NCBI GenBank assembly: GCA_004802725.1
Contig: SGPM01000031.1
Location: 62,001-126,000 of the forward strand
DNA length: 64,000 nt
Origin: Antrodiella citrinella
Taxonomy: Eukaryota > Basidiomycota > Agaricomycetes > Polyporales > Steccherinaceae
Direction of reading: 5' to 3'
The notes under the pieces were generated by a model that saw only the letters and a program-made list of their open reading frames with translations, did no database searches and had not been told where the DNA came from. Numbering within the stretch: the first letter of the stretch is position 1; each line of letters begins with the position of its first letter. Positions 36,263 through 48,295 of the stretch are shown here, one piece after another. Made by a program: the position numbers and the translations under genes.

Positions 36263-38897
36263 ATGTCGGAGACAAAACCTGGGAACACTTCAAGTTTTAC
36301 TGCTAGCCTTCTTTCGAAAAATATCGCGCACTATGCACTCTTGTCGCTAGCCTGTTGGGCCATGGTATGGTACATGCGTCCGACGCTGATGGACGACCAT
36401 ACGAATTTCGAAATCTCTCGCAAACCTCTCGCACCTATCGTCGACCAAACTCCCAAATTACCTGCGCCTTATGCTTTGCATTTGGACCCTACAAACGAGA
36501 CTCAAGCTGACTTTTTGCCGCATTACGAAACCACTCTCGCGCTCTACACTGAAGACCTCGTACATCGCGACGACGACGAAGACCACTCCGTTACCGCCAT
36601 CCTTCCAGTCACTCATCTCTCTATGACACCTATGCTTTCGACGCTATCTGTGATCCTCCGAAATCCTGGCAGAATCACCGACATCGTCTTGCTTTGCCCT
36701 GCCAGCATCCAAGCCACCGTGCGCCACGCACTTCGTCATCTGTTGTATGCCTCAGACGTTCTCATCTACGTCGACATCGACCTCTCCGTGTGGCAACCGG
36801 AGGTAGACGCCGAGTCAGCTATGATGGGTATCGCGCGACAGCTCTCCGCGCGTGCCTTCCTATTCTTGGACTCCGACGGACTGACGGACTTGAAATCGAG
36901 AAACATAGGCTTCCTGACGTCTCCACCCATCTTTACCTTGCCTCTTGGTCCCCGGGCATCGGATGTCTCCGGAAACGACTTTGTCTGTTTCGCCTCTCGA
37001 ACACATGCGACCGCTGGATTCCTTGCTCCGCCATTCGTGCTTCCCGCCGAGCTCATTCCGCTACACAATCCTGAAATCGACCCCAAACTTGGCTTCTGGG
37101 GAAGCTTAGGGAAGAAATTATCCAATAATACCGGAACTGCTGGGGTCGTGTACGGTACCGTGCAAGCCGGAAGCTATATCTGCTCATCTGAACACAAACA
37201 CACGACGTTCTCTTCCTCGAACGACATTACACCGTATCCAGACCAACAACCTTTCATCGATGGTCCTTACCTTCATGGAGACGACCTTGGAACGTTTATG
37301 TTTGTCTTTCCCTCCGTGAAGGATCTCCGTATGCTCTACCCTGTTATCTGCCGACTCCAAGAAGAAGGGCACCACACTTTCAGTATCGTTTCTCCCGAGG
37401 AAAAGGAGACATTTGTTCCTGTCGACGTGGAGTCAGAAGCATTCTCTCATCTGGAAGATTGTGACATCGATATTACCATTGTACCGGATGCAGATACCCT
37501 GGACGATATGGCTACATCTCTTTGGGACTGGATTGTCTCCCTACCTTTGCCTCCAGATATTGTTGTCCTCCCTGACCAGAGACATGTTACCTTGGATGCT
37601 CTGGAGATAATGCGGGGCCGACATAGAGACTTCGATGCTCCGCTCATTCGGATTCCTCGTGCGGACCTACCCTATTGTGACTGGATGGGGTCCTTGTCCC
37701 TGGAGGAATGGCTGAGTAAGTCAGTGACTCGTGATCATAGAACTCGCTGACCTTCGTTGTAGACTGGCACGTCCCTCAAGTAGATATCACTATCATCACA
37801 GACAGCAGGCCCGCGTCTCTCTCGCGTCTACTCAATTCATTGAGCTCAGCTCACATGTTTGGAGACAAGGTGGACGTGCGAGTCAATATGGAGCAGACCG
37901 TGGATCCAGAGACAAGACGTGTTGTTCAAGGCTGGCAGTGGAATCACGGCTCGATCTCAACGAACCGACGCGTTATCCACGGAGGCTTACTCCCTGCCGT
38001 AGTTGAGTCGTGGTATCCCCGTTCAAATGATTCCTACGGTTTGATACTTGAAGATGATGTCGAGGTGGCACCATTGTTCTATGCTTGGGTTAAAATGTCC
38101 GTGCTAAAGTATCGGTGAGTAAGAAGTCCCTACACAACTGCATCCGAGCCTTATTAAGGGTCTTCAGGTATAGCCGCTCTGCGGACAGGTCCGCAAAGTT
38201 GTTCGGCATAAGCCTTTACCAGCAGAAGAATCTAGAACTGCGTCCTGAGGGTGGTCGGCATAGATTTTCCCCACGGACAACTTTTTCTTCGGTCCCCGGT
38301 GTTCGAGCGCACACGCCCTACTTGTCTCAGATCCCATGCAGCTGGGGCGCCGTATACTTCCCCGAACATTGGCGCGAGTTCCATGACTATCTTTCCGTGC
38401 GGCTCTCCGGTGACTTACCATCTCTTGGCATCGACACGATCGTTGCGCCCGGCGTCAGGTCCAACAAATGGACTCGGTCATGGAAGAAATACTTCATCGA
38501 GATGGCGTACTTACGCGGCTACGTCATGCTATACCCGAACTTTCGCGACTACGTCTCCCTCTCTACCAACCATCTCGAAGTTGGATCGCACGTTAAGGAC
38601 CAGCCGCCGGAAGTGTACGCGCAGAAACGCAGACTCTTCTTGCATCCGCTAATGAAGCTGCCGTCCGTGGTTCCTGATATCCCGACAAGTACTGGTTTGC
38701 TCGACCTTCCTGATCATGAGATGCCGTCGTGGGACGCGTTACCGGTGCTCGACTTGCTGGGGCTGCTGACCGATCAGCAGACGTTGGTCAAACGAGGCAA
38801 ACAGCGTTCTGAACAGCTTTTCGGATGCGCTAGCGATGGTGATGGGTGTTTCGATGTTCGAGCCTGGCTGTGTTTGTTGGAGGTGGATGTCTCTTAG
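36263..38897 (+). CDS. Type II membrane glycosyltransferase-like protein
   Basis: Exons 36263-37715, 37763-38114 and 38168-38897 join cleanly. The short cytosolic start MSETKPGNTSSFTASLLSKN is followed by one membrane segment IAHYALLSLACWAMVWYM, so a Golgi/ER signal-anchor protein is likely. The lumenal part has two nucleotide-sugar-like blocks: TAILPVTHLSMTPMLSTLSV with LIYVDIDLSVW and FLFLDSDGL near residues 110-220, and VDITIITDSRPASLSRLLNS with YGLILEDDVEVAPLFYAWVK later. The LEDDVEV motif resembles the acidic metal site of GT2/GT-A enzymes. Also PCSWGAVYFPEHWREFHDYL and NKWTRSWKKYFIEMAYLRGY. From memory, fungal 'glycosyltransferase 2' hypothetical proteins look like this. Substrate unknown. 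Confidence 0.75.
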
Positions 38898-39216
38898 ACA
38901 GCTACGAAATAACTGCGATGAAGCTGTGTATTGCGTTCTGACCTTGAAACCCCTTGTTGTCAAAGGCTTTTAATTTTAAAACAGAACTGTGACATGCATG
39001 AAGTACAAATTCGTGATCGTGATGTCTAAAGAATCGTGAAGTACAAGCATATTGCTACAATTAGTCCATGTGAAGTCCTTTTGTATTCGTACGAGTGAAT
39101 AGTTTGTGTGCATAGCCAGGTCTCCTCGAAATCAGAGATAAACCTTCTGACAACTCTGATCACCACAGAACCCACGATCCAACTCGGTATACATCAACAT
39201 AGGAAACAAATCTAGA
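38898..39216. other. Convergent 3' flanks
   Basis: About 320 bp between the glycosyltransferase-like gene and the MFS gene, AT-richer than the surroundings. No gene seen. Confidence 0.5.
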
Positions 39217-41057
39217 TCAAGGGACGAACGGTCGTTCCCGTAGTTGCTGTCCGTACCGCCAGAACAGTAAGGGTATAGGCAGCGCGATCATAGCTATCAG
39301 CGCCAGTACTGTTGTGCCCCTGGAGAAGCAAAGGTCATGATCAGATGCGTTTCCGAGACGAGAAACACCTTGAAACAACTGACCATCCGTATCCCAGGGC
39401 CTTATACAAGCTGGCTCCAAAGGTCGTGAAAATCGCGCCGAAGATGCTGCGCAGGACGATCGTGGCCGCAAGCGCTGATGCGGCGTAGTCGTGAAATGAA
39501 TCAACGAGGTATGTTTGTATGCATATCTTGATCAACAAAGACGACCGCGACATGTCAGGACGTACGGCGCCATAACAATGAGAATGCACTTACAAAAGTC
39601 ATCAGCATGCCGAATGCGAATACGCTTGCGCCGAAGAGAGGAAGGAGAAAATGTGCTTGGGCTTCAGCAGTCCAACCATAGATCAGAAGACCTGCCGGGA
39701 CAATGAGGATTCCTAACTGATAGATAGGATGATATCAGTAATGCGAAACGTGGGGATCGACGAACAAATAGCTGACCTGCATGGCCGGCATCCGGAACTC
39801 GGGCATTTGAGCCTTGTGTATTTTGCACATGTGTCTGTACCATTGATTCAGGACCAGCATACACGTTACTATAGCTACTAGACACCCGGTGCCTTTAGGT
39901 TGCAAATGAAATTTATGCGTCAGTAATTTACTACGGCCAAACTGTCGATCGATCGTACGCACCTGCTCCCAGATATGCAAGCCCAGTGTTGCCGTGATGC
40001 CATCCGTATGTGAAAAGGCCATGCTCAGGCGTCGGTCCAAACAGGAGCGGTATCGTTTCGAGGTGGAGGTACGTTATTCCGTAAATGATTGCGACATATA
40101 GACTCATCGCAGCGACAATGGGCGAAAGAAGTAGCATTCGAACAGGACGAGAGATCGAATGTCGAAAGCTGATGGTGAGAGGTGCGGATATCTTGCCTTC
40201 TGAGCGTGCAATGAGATATGGGAGATAAGTTTCTTTGAGAAACAAAATCGAAATCACGGTGGTAACTCCACTCCTGTAGACGTTTACTTCCAATTGAGCG
40301 ATGTCGATCAACGATGTAAAGTGACTCACGAGATGGCCATAATTCCAGGAAGCCATCGCCAACCCGCATGCTGAGAGATGTATCCTCCAATAAGTCCACC
40401 AATCGCTGGACCAAACGTGGGCCCAAACGCATACACCGCTTGTGCGCCACCACGCTCTTCTCGTGAGAACATGTCCCCTATGGTACCGCCTCCAAGAGAT
40501 GGGCCGGCACTGGATAATAAACAAGCATGAGTGTTTGTTTGAAAGGATTAAAGGAAGGAGAAGATGGCTCACCTGCCCGCAAGTCCCGCTAAGAGACGTA
40601 GGATGATAAACCCAACCTCATTGTGTACAAGTGCGCCTCCGAGGTTGAAGAGACAGAACATAGCGAGGGAGATGATGTAAACGATCCTGCGTCCGTACAT
40701 TTCACTCAAGGGCGCCAAGTAGAGAGGTCCCACTCCGAGGCCCACTACAAACAGCGCCACTGGAAGGGCAGACACCGAAGAGTTGCTCACGTGAAATTCA
40801 CGGTCAACGTCCGAGGATCCGACCGCGACAAGCGTGCTACAAACGGGGGATAGTGTGGCTTGGAAGGCAACTATGAAGACATTCGTCCACTTCCGCCATG
40901 TTGACCATTGGTGCGGATCTAGAGAACTCGAGGCGCCAGCGTCAAAGTCCTTTTGGAGTGCAGGAACTACCACTGGAATGGGATCCTTGAGTTCTACCTG
41001 TACCGAGAACAGGCTCTCCGGATCGTCGTCGTGTTGGAGCTTTTCGGTCGACGACAT
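39217..41057 (-). CDS. MFS multidrug/polyamine:H+ antiporter (DHA1 family)
   Basis: Plasma-membrane exporter of the 12-helix DHA1 group. Cytosolic N-terminus MSSTEKLQHDDDPESLFSVQ, then WSTWRKWTNVFIVAFQATLS, the family segment at the start of TM1. Motif A region LAPLSEMYGRRIVYIISLAM, then FIILRLLAGLAG and, across an intron, SAGPSLGGGTIGDMFSREER and AVYAFGPTFGPAIGGLIGGY (antiporter motif C). Second half: RPVRMLLLSPIVAAMSLYVA, YGWTAEAQAHF, ICIQTYLVDSFHDYAASALA and IFGAIFTTFGASLYKALGYG, ending RERPFVP. An ATG at 41087 adds ten residues (MSPLVSLTPH), but the TATA-like box at 41115-41121 is so close that the start at 41057 looks more likely. About seven exons. Confidence 0.9.
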
Positions 41058-41114
41058 GTGCGGAGTGAGAGATACCAGTGGGCTCATGGCCACAGACAGG
41101 GCGGCCTGTCAAGC

Positions 41115-41121
41115 TATATAT
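41115..41121 (-). promoter_or_regulatory. TATA-like box of the DHA1 transporter gene
   Basis: ATATATA on the minus strand about 58 bp before the start codon at 41057, in a GC-rich surrounding. Confidence 0.5.
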
Positions 41122-42993
41122 GCCTGCCTGCTCATGATGATTCCTCACTTTTCGGATCGAAACGCGCCGGGGAGTAGACGAGGAGGAATAATTTCCTTCA
41201 TAGGCAGACCACGCCTTGGGATGAATGATCGCACAGTCCATGGTCCCGGTTGGGTGCATGGGAAGCCAAGCTTCGGAGTACGGAGTGAGCCATGACAATC
41301 AGAAGGGGAGTGGATTCCAAAGGTCGAGGGCAGTGAGCTCAGATGATGTGCACCTGAAGGAACCTAATGCGTCAAGACAGGATGTTAGATGCGGAGCAAC
41401 AAATGGCAGAATAACCAACTGACGGTAATCGCGCTCATGGGTACTTCGCGACCGTTGAGATACTGACGATAGATATGTCGGCATTAATCTGACAATCATG
41501 CCAGAATGCCCTATCATGATGCTCGCTGTGCAGGTCAAAGTCACGGTGTCCTCGAACGTAGTGACTGTGTTCCTTTTTTGACAGCGCGGACCGATCAAAC
41601 ACAACATTCCCACGCTCAGTATTGTGTGGTTCAGAAAGTTCATTCCGCTCAAAACACTGAACCTCTGGCTGTCCTAACTTCTATTCTTGTGTCATATTCC
41701 TATGCAATATGCACGTTTGGATATAATCGGTTGCATCCTTATTCTGAACCGACTTGCAATTCCGCCTCGGTAGGAGCTGCCGTGCGGCGTTTGGAAGCAC
41801 TGGCCGCAGTATTGTCAGCCTGAGTGTGCGCCCCGTCGTGCGGTCTTGTTCTGCAATTGTGCGACTTCCAAGTATCGGATGACGCTATCCGATGTGCAAG
41901 TGACTCGGATGGGAAGGTTGATGACGCTGAGTATCCGATATAAGTGAGTCTTCGACCCTACTCGTGCTGTACCGGTATTTGACCTGCCATCGTCATTTCA
42001 GGCAATGCATGGAGCCCACAGCTGGCCAAACGCTTGAAGCTTATTCTATTAATTCTGTTATTAGGTTGTGTATGGTCTAGAACTGCTATGTTCAGTACTT
42101 TTCATGTGCGCTAGTCATCGCATCGGAGTCAGACAAGCCGCCCCCCCGTCGTTCCATTAAGAAAGCTGTTCAAAAACTTTTGAACAACGCAGTGGGTCGA
42201 TCTTCCCGTCTACGTCTTACGAGAGAGACGCCTTCACTAGGACATGTATACTGCGTAACTCGTGTCCGCTGTGGCCGACTCGGATGTACCCAGCTGTCGT
42301 TCGCTCCCTTTTGTCCCCATGTGGCCGCCTGCAGGTCTCAAAGGTCGAAGTACCTCGTGTACCCGTCTATAAATGAACATACAGCTCACGACCGGGAGCG
42401 AGATCACCCAGTCCTCGCTACTCCCGAGAGTCGAATAAAGCCGTGAATTGTTCATCTATCTGCTGCTCAGAAATCATACTGACTCCTGTGCCCGGGCTTC
42501 CACAATCCTTATTTCCAAAATGTAACAGCCACCACCTTATTACTCCCCCTTAACGATCCAGGAGGTATGCTTGAGCCCAATCTGAGTTCCATGTAACCAT
42601 TTCAATATGACGAACAGACCCTGTGTGATTCAAGGAAAGCATCTACTATACTCGGATCTTCAAGGTTGCGGATCAAACCCTGAGTACTGAGTGGCGAACA
42701 GGATATGAGCGTACAGAAGTCTATCAGAGTTCGGACGTCCTTGGAACGCCTCGGACCAAAACAATGCTGACAATTTCGCCGGTGCACGAAGATGAGGGGC
42801 GTGACGATGTGTATTGCAAAAAGATAGAGAAATACAACATATGGGAAAATGAAACCAAATATTGATATCGAAAACAACGAACACGATGGGATGTGAGGAA
42901 TCAGGCACAACTTTACAAAGCTATTGGAGAGAATTAAGTCGATGAGTCGATGAACCGAAAGGAAGAAAAAGAGAGCATTCATGGTCCTTTTCG
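41122..42993. other. 1.9 kb intergenic region with one unassigned open frame
   Basis: The minus-strand frame 41299-41652 (MSGMNFLNHTILSVGMLCLI, Cys-rich, about 117 codons) has no motif I know and no clear promoter. A TATAAA-like site near 42366 on the plus strand precedes only a 21-codon frame. The hydrophobic minus-strand frame 42602-42982 lies where the PAT1 3' UTR should be. I support no gene here. Confidence 0.4.
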
Positions 42994-45900
42994 TTATAGT
43001 GCAATCTGCGAACTATCCAGTCCGAGAGCGTGCAAAAAGATATTGACGTTTGCGAGTCTCATTTTCCTGATATCTTCGTCAGCGAGCCATCCCTTGGCCG
43101 CGGTTGATACGTTCTCCAGAACACGTTCCCGGAGAGAGGCCACGAGGATTTGTTGTTCTTCCAACCGGGCGTTGAGAGCCAGAGCAGCGAGGAATTGCCA
43201 CACAGGTTGGTCGATCGTGTCGAGATTGGGGACGTCGGCATACGCAACACCGGTCGCGACCGATTGACGAACAGAGGGGAAGAGGAACACTAGGTGAGGT
43301 GTGAGAAGTTGGAACAGGTGATCAAACATGTATTGCCTGTGGTTGTCCGTGAGCCGACATGTGCATGGTAAAGCTCTAGATCGACTTACCACTGTGTCAT
43401 GTCTTCCGAAGTTGGCAGCTCGGAAGGATCTCCAGGCCCTGGCGCAGACATACTCTGCTTGATTACCTCTACTCTACTCAGAAACATGGTAAGGAGAGCA
43501 ATTCCAGGCTGAGAGACGTTCGGGGTCAGTGAAGACCTGAATCACGGAAGGAAAACCTCGTACCCTAGTTCTGGCCACAAAGCCGATGTCATTGCGCTCA
43601 AGGAAGACGCCTAACATCCCACTCACAACCTTCAACGTAGCCGCTGCACCAGTCGGCAGAATACTCTGCATAACACTACCGAGGAACGCCTGTGTTTGAG
43701 CATCCAGCTCTTTCCGCTCGTAAGTATCTTCCAATGTGTCCAGTAGCGGCGAGTTCATGACGACGTCCAGTTGCGAGAAGCACGCAACCAGCAGAGTAAG
43801 GAGAGTAAGACCCTTGTCGGCATCGACATGTCGAGTCACGCGAGGGAGCATGCGCTTCCCTTTGATGGGAAGGAGGAGGGAGATGAAAGGATGTGGTACA
43901 CTAGTCTCGAGAGGGACATTCACTTGGAGGTTATTCCAGATCTGCGCAATGATGGTATCATGATGTGCTTCCCTGCATCCGTCGTCAGATCATCAAAATT
44001 AACAGCACCGAACATAATGACAGACCATTCAAACAAAGCTTCTTCGTCCTCTTCGGAGGGCTGCTCGCGCCTGAGGTGCTCTAAGTCCAGTATATGATCA
44101 TACACTCGCTCAACGATGACCAGCGCCTCTCGGTTAGTCAACGGTTCCTTCTGGGAAGTGTTACCCTGCGCCGCCAGATTAGTCGACCAGCATAACACCC
44201 ATAGGAGAAGCACTCACGCCTGATGCTAATGCTTGTCTACCGATCTTAGCTGCTTCAGCTGCAACTCCTGCACGCGCGATACTAGGGCTATCAGGAGAAT
44301 GCGGGTGGGCATGGGATAGCGTGGGCGAATCACCGCCATTTGCATCGACTTGAAGGAGCTGACGAGGAGCAGCCTTGTAGCTTCTACCAGACGTCTTGCC
44401 AAGAGCACCCTGGAGACTGTTCAATGCTGGAGGGGAAGTGATCAGCGGTGAGCTAGCGAGGCACAAAAATGCGAGAACGTACATGACTTTTCTTTTTCCC
44501 TCATCCTCGCGTTATTCACGATCCGCTCTACCTGCTGCTCCATACGCTGCATCGCACTTGGTCGTCGTCCACCTTTGACCTGAGCGACACCCAAACCGAC
44601 ACCACCACCTGATCCAAACTTCAAGACAGCGTCTGGCGCGCTCACTCCTGAACGTGAGCGCATGACAGCGCCATAGACTTGCGCGTAAAAGTCATCGGCG
44701 TAGGGATCTTGAGTGACAAGCTGGGAAACCTGAATACGCGTAATAAAATCTTTATCGGACTGCGTCATCATGTCATTGTATCGGGACTACAATCAAGTAT
44801 AAGATTAGATTGAGTAGGAAGATTGACGACGCGATGATCCTACCATATATCGGATCTTGTTGAGCTTTCGTTTGCGTTTCTCTTCCATCCTTTCTGCTTC
44901 TTGTATTTTGCGCATTGCTTCAGCTCTCAGACCCTCGGTAGCATGTCTATCATCGAAGTATTCTTCGCCAGGTGGCATGGGGTTCGGAGTACCCTGATAG
45001 CTCCGCAAAAATTCGGCTTGAGCCATCTCTGCCAGCATCCGCTGTTGCTGCTGGATCTCTCGTGGTAAGTACTGCATGCTCTGCTGGAAGGGAACTTCGG
45101 GTTGCGGCTGCGAGATCGGGGATCCATAACGTCGCTGCTGTTGCAACTCGGCCGCCATCGCAGCTGCGATCTGGCGTTCTCTTTTCTCGGCCAACAGCTG
45201 TCGCTCCCTTTGAATGAACTGTCGCATCGAAGCCTCTGAACTTTGAGCTTGAGCTTGAGCCTGCGCTTGCACCTGGAGCTGCAGTCGAATTTGATGCTGA
45301 CGCTCCAACTCTTCCAACCGCAGCTGCTCCTCGAGCTCCAGAAGCTGAATCTGCTGTTGTCGCTTGCGACGCTCCTGCAACTCAAGCAACTGCATTTGTT
45401 GGACATGCTGCTGCTGTTGTTGCATAAGATCCATCTGGCGCTGGGTCTGTTGATGATGGAAGCGGGGCGACTGAGACCGGGGATGCATGCGGGGAGGCGG
45501 GGTCCCGCCTTGATTTGGAGGAGAGATAACGCGCTGCGGCACCCCTCGCTGCTGGACCTGAGTCTGAGCATACACCGAAGGCTGAGGTTGGGAAGGCGAT
45601 ATGTTCTGGTTGCGTCGTGCAGCAAACGCTTCCCGCATCTCGGCTTCTACCTCCTCTAGGGTGCGAGGCGCATTGGAGTGAGCGCCACCTAGGCTCAACG
45701 CTACCGGATCACGAGACGAGGATGCTGCATGAAGATCGGAAGGCTGTGAATCGAATGGAGCGAACGAATATGATTGACCTGGGTGCTGCTGCGGTTGTGC
45801 ATGTTGTTGCTGGGCTGGCGCATGCTGGACGGCAGGCTGATGCACAGTAGGGCGAGCACCATTCGACTTTGGAAGAACAGAGAACGGAGACTTGTCATCC

Positions 45901-46392
45901 CATATCGATTCCAGAGAGTGTGCGCCACGGGCTGGACGGAAAGATGAGATGATAGAGGAAATACGAGTCTGTGAGCATCATACAGGGTGCGTTCTGCTGC
46001 TGTGACCGCTGGTGGTCTCCATCGCTCGTACGAGCACCTGCCGAGCTTGTATTTTGAAGTGAAGGGGACTCGTTGTAGTGGCTATGCACCCGATTATCTT
46101 CCGGGAGGTTTGGTTTCGAAAAATCAAAATCCTTGCCTGACCGTAGAGCGTCATAAGTGAGGTAGCGTGATCGTGAGGGATCCTACTTACCGACTGCGCC
46201 AGATCCACCAAACGTCTCGTCATTCAGCTCATCGCCGCCCTCTTGCAGCGCCTCGCCCAGCCCATCGTAGCTGTCTTCTCCCCAGGTGTAAACAGCAACA
46301 TCCTCCTGCTGTGCACCAGCTCGACTGCCCTCAAGAAACCGCCGCCTCTCCTCTTCGAGGTCATATTGCTGGTCAAGTCCGAAGAAGGCCAT
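42994..46392 (-). CDS. PAT1: mRNA decapping activator Pat1 (topoisomerase II-associated protein PAT1)
   Basis: Scaffold that joins Lsm1-7, Dhh1 and the Dcp2 decapping complex in P-bodies. Start MAFFGLDQQYDLEEERRRFL carries the family's N-terminal FGLDQQYDLEEE motif. A long Gln/Pro-rich disordered middle follows (glutamine-rich coiled segment around 45200-45450). Then SRYNDMMTQSDKDFITRIQV, LVTQDPYADDFYAQVYGAVM, PSAMQRMEQQVERIVNNARM, ALGKTSGRSYKAAPRQLLQV, REALVIVERVYDHILDLEHL and a C-terminal alpha-alpha superhelix with VDADKGLTLLTLLVACFSQL, DIGFVARTRPGIALLTMFLS and LGLDSSQIAL at the end. Exon order matches the family throughout. Roughly 950 residues. Confidence 0.95.
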
Positions 46393-46893
46393 AGCATGTC
46401 ATGAGTTCGAATAGAGATGTCGTGAAGAAAGGACCGCCGTCGAGTAAAGATACCAAAGTTTGTCGATTCGAGTTGACTCGTTACTGCTCAAAGGTCCTCG
46501 TTGCATTTCAAAATAGCACTGATCCTATTACGTAAGCTGAGATTAAGAGATTGCGACCTGGTCAAGATAAGATTAGATACCACCCATGAGTTTTGGCTTG
46601 GCAGGTGACTCGGTGGACTCGTTTCTCTCAGACATCGATGTCTCTGAATAAACATTCTGCATTTCAATGGTCTATGTCGCTTTCATATCTATTCTAGACA
46701 CTTCGACGACGACGCTGTTCCCCGTGCGCCCCTCACGACCTCAAACTTGGACGTACCTGAATATGTTCAACACGGAGGATTACGACCTATAACTCTGGGC
46801 CTCAGCACCTTCTTGCGGGGCGGATGCTGAGTGGGAACTTGGACACACCTATGTCAGCCGTGGTGCGTGGACGAAGACGACAACGAGGAATGC

Positions 46894-46955
46894 CTAAAAC
46901 ACAGGGCCTCAGCACCTTCTTGCGGGGCGGGTGCTGAGTGGAAACTTGGACGCAC
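46894..46955 (-). other. Copy B predicted intron 3 with 8-bp hairpin
   Basis: Arms CTCAGCAC/GTGCTGAG at 46931-46938 and 46908-46915 on the plus strand, loop 15 nt (CGCCCCGCAAGAAG core). Donor GTGCGTCC, acceptor GTTTTAG. The loop is shorter than in A and D while both arms are unchanged. Confidence 0.7.
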
Positions 46956-47027
46956 CATGTCAGCCTCTGGCCAGCCGCGACGGCGAATGAGCTTGGAGTA
47001 GTAGGCAATGGCAACAGAGAGATGTTC

Positions 47028-47093
47028 CTAAAGCAACTTGGCCTCAGCGTGGTTCTTGCGGGGCGCCAGACGCTGATGGGGATTTGGACTCAC
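47028..47093 (-). other. Copy B predicted intron 2 with CAGCGT/ACGCTG hairpin
   Basis: Arms at 47070-47075 and 47045-47050 on the plus strand. Donor GTGAGTCC, acceptor TTGCTTTAG. It is the orthologous position to intron 2 of copy A. Confidence 0.65.
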
Positions 47094-47310
47094 CTATGTC
47101 AGCCTCTACGATGACGACGGCGACTGCATCGTGTCGACCGGAGGTGACGGTGAGGGCAGCTCTGCAGAAGTTTTCAGTATGGTTCATGTATGGCAAGCTG
47201 GGTACGAGAACATACCAGAGTTGTGTTGGTCGAAGTCGAGCCTAAAGGGAGGAGATGGTGGTGGTAAGAGGTCAAGAGAGGATGGGGAACCGTCGAGTCG
47301 GGGTGCCCGA

Positions 47311-47317
47311 TTTTATA
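47311..47317 (-). promoter_or_regulatory. TATA box of element copy B
   Basis: CCTATAAAATCGGG on the minus strand, about 30 nt before the conserved start region. Confidence 0.6.
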
Positions 47318-47730
47318 GGAAGGGGGTTGACGAGGTGATGGTTGGTTTGAATCGAAATCCGCGTTCGTTTCGCGGTCAGCCTCCTCAAGTACCAGCATCG
47401 TTCCCCACTGTCGCAACGGTCTACTGTACTTATCGCCTCGAATCTAGCTGTGGAATTCTATCTCGATTCACATGTTGAAACTTGGATACCTTCTGGTCAG
47501 TCACACAAGACTTGAAACGTATGAGTCGACAATGACTACAGATTTGTGCATACATTACAGTGTATATGCAGAGTATATGCAAAGTGCTCAACCACACGAC
47601 AACACACAGCTATCGTGACCAGAAAGAGAGTCAAGGAAGCGATCAGGATCATGGAGATGACTCGCGCAACAAATTTAATTTCACGCTTCAATGGTTCCAA
47701 AACATTTGAACGGCGCGACGTGAAGCTAAT

Positions 47731-48021
47731 CTACACGACGCGACCGTGACTTGGCCACGAAAGCCCATATGACCATCGTAGACATCGTCGACACAATCCT
47801 GCGACACCATTCAGATTCTCGCAACACAAGACATGAAAGAAGGTACTCACAAAGACGTCGACCAGACTCCAAGCTTCGACGTTTGAAGGTCGAACTTGAA
47901 ACAGAGCCTCCGGGCCCACTAGTAGCTCCACCACGAAGGGCAAAACCGCAGATCCAGCCTGGCCTACACCTACCATGCACCCCAAACTACTTGTGATCCA
48001 TTTAGATGCCATGTTTGACAA
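47731..48021 (-). pseudogene. Remnant of an MFS transporter 3' end
   Basis: The minus strand encodes GCMVGVGQAGSAVLPFV, matching GGVGQAGSAVLPFV of the intact MFS gene at 56.2-58.5 kb. After a diverged stretch that includes an intron-like GTGAGT, it resumes with ATTGTGTCGACGATGTCTAC and codons for WAFVAKSRSRRVD, matching WAFVPKSRRVD and the stop. Only the last 70 or so codons are present; the copy breaks off at about 48030 in the 3' flank of the debranching enzyme gene. Substitutions and small indels disrupt the frame, so it cannot make a transporter. Confidence 0.85.
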
Positions 48022-48295
48022 AGGGTGGGAGGACTGTAATTATAAGACGAGGAGGGAAACCTCTCCGACAGTCGCTCAGGTCTCTCGACTTGAATATTCG
48101 ACCCTTCACAACTGAGATATATGTTGACACGCTGAAACGAGATGTATTGCTATAATCCTACTTAGTCCGTGATTCTTATGTGAGAAACTACAAAAAGAAA
48201 TTGGAAACGAAGAACTTCAAGTTTGAGAAGCCTGAAAACATACGACTCGGTTGGTCAGTCTAGACACCAGTAATTCGTACATATACAGACATGAT

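Larger units (their letters stand above)
46640..47410 (-). repeat. Hairpin-intron element, copy B
   Basis: Minus strand. Promoter block ATTTCGATTCAAACCAACCA, TATA box 47311-47317, then CCATCCTCTCTTGACCTCTT. Predicted introns 47162-47215, 47028-47093, 46894-46955 and 46787-46848 (54-66 nt). Exon ends read GCTGACATAG or GCTGACATG before the donors. Intron 2 is nearly identical to intron 2 of copy A; introns 3 and 4 match its introns 3 and 4 with shorter loops. A last piece reads GTGTTGAACATATTCAG before GTACGTCC, also found in A and D. The first ATG frame (exon 2, MQSPSSS) stops after 7 codons. Immediately upstream lies the MFS gene remnant, as the intact MFS gene lies upstream of copy D. Confidence 0.75.

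Noticed and set aside
42602..42982. Hydrophobic 126-codon minus-strand frame, possibly a membrane protein
   Set aside because: It starts only 12 bp after the PAT1 stop codon on the same strand, where the PAT1 3' UTR should lie; the T-rich strand explains the Phe/Leu/Ile content.
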